The notes below the pieces were generated by a model. That model saw only the letters and a program-made list of their open reading frames with translations, ran no database searches and was not told the DNA's origin. A stretch of 12,588 nucleotides of DNA from Thermoplasmata archaeon (lineage in GTDB: Archaea > Thermoplasmatota > Thermoplasmata > Thermoplasmatales > Thermoplasmataceae): NCBI GenBank assembly GCA_021847855.1, contig JAJZOT010000013.1, positions 1-12,588 of the forward strand, read 5' to 3'. Below, in pieces: positions 11,709 through 12,588 of the stretch. The translations under genes and the position numbers were made by a program. Position 1 is the first letter of the stretch. Each line of letters opens with the position of its first letter.

Positions 11709-12588
11709 GAAACTGCTGCAGATAATAGAATGATCCGGTCCCTTTGCCGGTGCTTCCACTCATCTTCCAACCAACGAAAGGTTGCGAACCTACCATTGCG
11801 CCAGTGGATCCACCTCTCTCTCTGTTTGCGTAAACAACGCCAACATCTGCGTTTTCAAAATAGTATTTTATCTCTTCAGGATCTTCAGTGAAGATACCTC
11901 CAGTAAGTCCATATTCGGAGCGGTTGATCTCTTCAACTGCCTGCTTCAGGCTCTTCACCTTTCTGACCGCAAGAACAGGAAGGAAAAGTTCGTTTTTAAC
12001 TATGTAAGCATTCTCGTCCAGGTCGGACACAATGGTTGGTTCTACATAAAATCCATTCCTGTCGAGTACGTTCCCTCCAGTCAGGACTTTTCCCTCCTTC
12101 TGGAATTTGTCCTTCAGTTGTTTGAATTTTTCAAATGCATCCCTGTTTACCACTGGATTGAGAAAAGTTTCCTTTTTTCTTGGATCATCTGGCTTTATCA
12201 TTTCAGTTCGCTCCTTAAGTTTCTTCAAAAACTCATCATATATGCCTTCATGCACGTAGACGAGGGAACAGGCACTGCACTTCTGTCCTGCGTAACCGAA
12301 AGCTGCCCTTACCACGCCCTCCGTGGCCTTATTCATGCTGCATTTATCTGTTACAATTATGGCATCCTTTCCTCCCATTTCAGCAACAACCGACTTGGGC
12401 ATTTTCTGTGTTGCCCTGTGGTAGATGTCCATGCCTACGTCTCTGGAGCCAGTAAATACCACTCCACCAATCTTCGGATTCTCCACCAGGGTTTTACCGA
12501 CGATTCCGCCAGACCCCGATAGGAAGGCCAGTGTTTCCTTCGGCACACCGGCCTCGTGCATGTATCTTACAGTAAGGTAGGAGGAAAG
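11677..12588 (-). CDS. 1-pyrroline-5-carboxylate dehydrogenase, C-terminal part (cut by right edge)
   Basis: The frame is open to the right edge (LSSYLTVRYMHEAGVPKETL at the edge), so the N-terminal part lies outside; 303 residues are visible. It belongs to the aldehyde dehydrogenase superfamily. VVFTGSRDVG is the NAD-binding loop, AEMGGKDAIIV holds the general-base Glu, GQKCSACS has the catalytic Cys (codon 12277-12279), and NELFLPVLAV has the cofactor-binding Glu. The ending STGAMVGSQPFVGWKMSGST and GKGTGSFYYLQQF is characteristic of P5C dehydrogenases (PutA C-terminal domain, RocA). It oxidises glutamate semialdehyde to glutamate with NAD in proline breakdown. The internal ATG at 12561 is not the start. 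The gene overlaps lipB tail to tail by 32 bp. Confidence 0.93.
   Translation of the reverse strand, partial: LSSYLTVRYMHEAGVPKETLAFLSGSGGIVGKTLVENPKIGGVVFTGSRDVGMDIYHRATQKMPKSVVAEMGGKDAIIVTDKCSMNKATEGVVRAAFGYAGQKCSACSLVYVHEGIYDEFLKKLKERTEMIKPDDPRKKETFLNPVVNRDAFEKFKQLKDKFQKEGKVLTGGNVLDRNGFYVEPTIVSDLDENAYIVKNELFLPVLAVRKVKSLKQAVEEINRSEYGLTGGIFTEDPEEIKYYFENADVGVVYANRERGGSTGAMVGSQPFVGWKMSGSTGKGTGSFYYLQQFLREQSQTVAH

Noticed and set aside
11782..12522. Long plus-strand frame of 246 codons opposite the P5C dehydrogenase gene
   Set aside because: The minus-strand frame carries all aldehyde dehydrogenase motifs; the plus frame is Cys/Phe-rich, matches no family and is an antisense shadow.
1..12588. 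CRISPR array, insertion sequence or phage/defence island
   Set aside because: No regularly spaced direct repeats, no transposase or integrase motifs, and nearly all genes are housekeeping types in normal order.

Overview
The window reads as chromosomal DNA of an acidophilic euryarchaeon of the order Thermoplasmatales (Thermoplasma/Ferroplasma/Picrophilus/Cuniculiplasma group). The case rests on an archaeal ribosomal operon (L7Ae, S28e, L24e, nucleoside diphosphate kinase, aIF5B), archaeal TATA-box promoters placed about 24-26 nt before ATG codons (leaderless genes), a KDG-aldolase-type member of the DHDPS superfamily, an archaeal pyruvoyl AdoMet decarboxylase, moderately AT-rich DNA and heavy use of AGA/AGG/ATA codons. 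The genus cannot be fixed from sequence alone.

Layout. 1-1723 (minus): two consecutive MFS transporters in one operon. The upstream one is a complete 14-helix DHA2/EmrB-like exporter; the downstream one is cut by the left edge. 1860-3637: two unrecognised genes (minus and plus) diverging from a shared 203-bp promoter region. 3769-4644 (plus): a 2-keto-3-deoxygluconate aldolase-like enzyme of sugar-acid breakdown. 4758-7763 (plus): the translation operon rpl7ae-rps28e-rpl24e-ndk-infB, with gaps of 5-9 bp and Shine-Dalgarno (SD) motifs that often overlap the previous stop codon. 7764-8230: a 467-bp gap holding a terminator, a probable decayed small membrane-protein gene resembling TM2-domain proteins, and a clear leaderless promoter. 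8231-9439 (plus): rmuC, a membrane-anchored coiled-coil nuclease-like protein. 9506-9904 (minus): AdoMet decarboxylase of polyamine synthesis, with an out-of-frame AUG behind a better SD just upstream. 9905-10090: a very AT-rich island containing a perfect 20-bp palindrome. 10091-10858 (minus): a winged-helix regulator, divergent from lipB (11040-11708, plus), with a 9-bp inverted repeat between them. 11677-12588 (minus): the C-terminal part of 1-pyrroline-5-carboxylate dehydrogenase, entering from the right edge and overlapping the 3' end of lipB by 32 bp.

Functionally this is mostly housekeeping (translation, nucleotide balance, polyamine synthesis, lipoylation, sugar-acid and proline catabolism) with a few accessory genes. 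Polycistronic genes use SD motifs, while single genes mostly look leaderless. I found no tRNA, rRNA, CRISPR array, insertion sequence or recognisable defence system. The most useful unexplained items are the overlapping uORF at the AdoMet decarboxylase start, the SD-occluding hairpin before rpl7ae, the decayed gene at 7885-8174, the inverted repeat between the regulator and lipB, and the unrecognised divergent gene pair.
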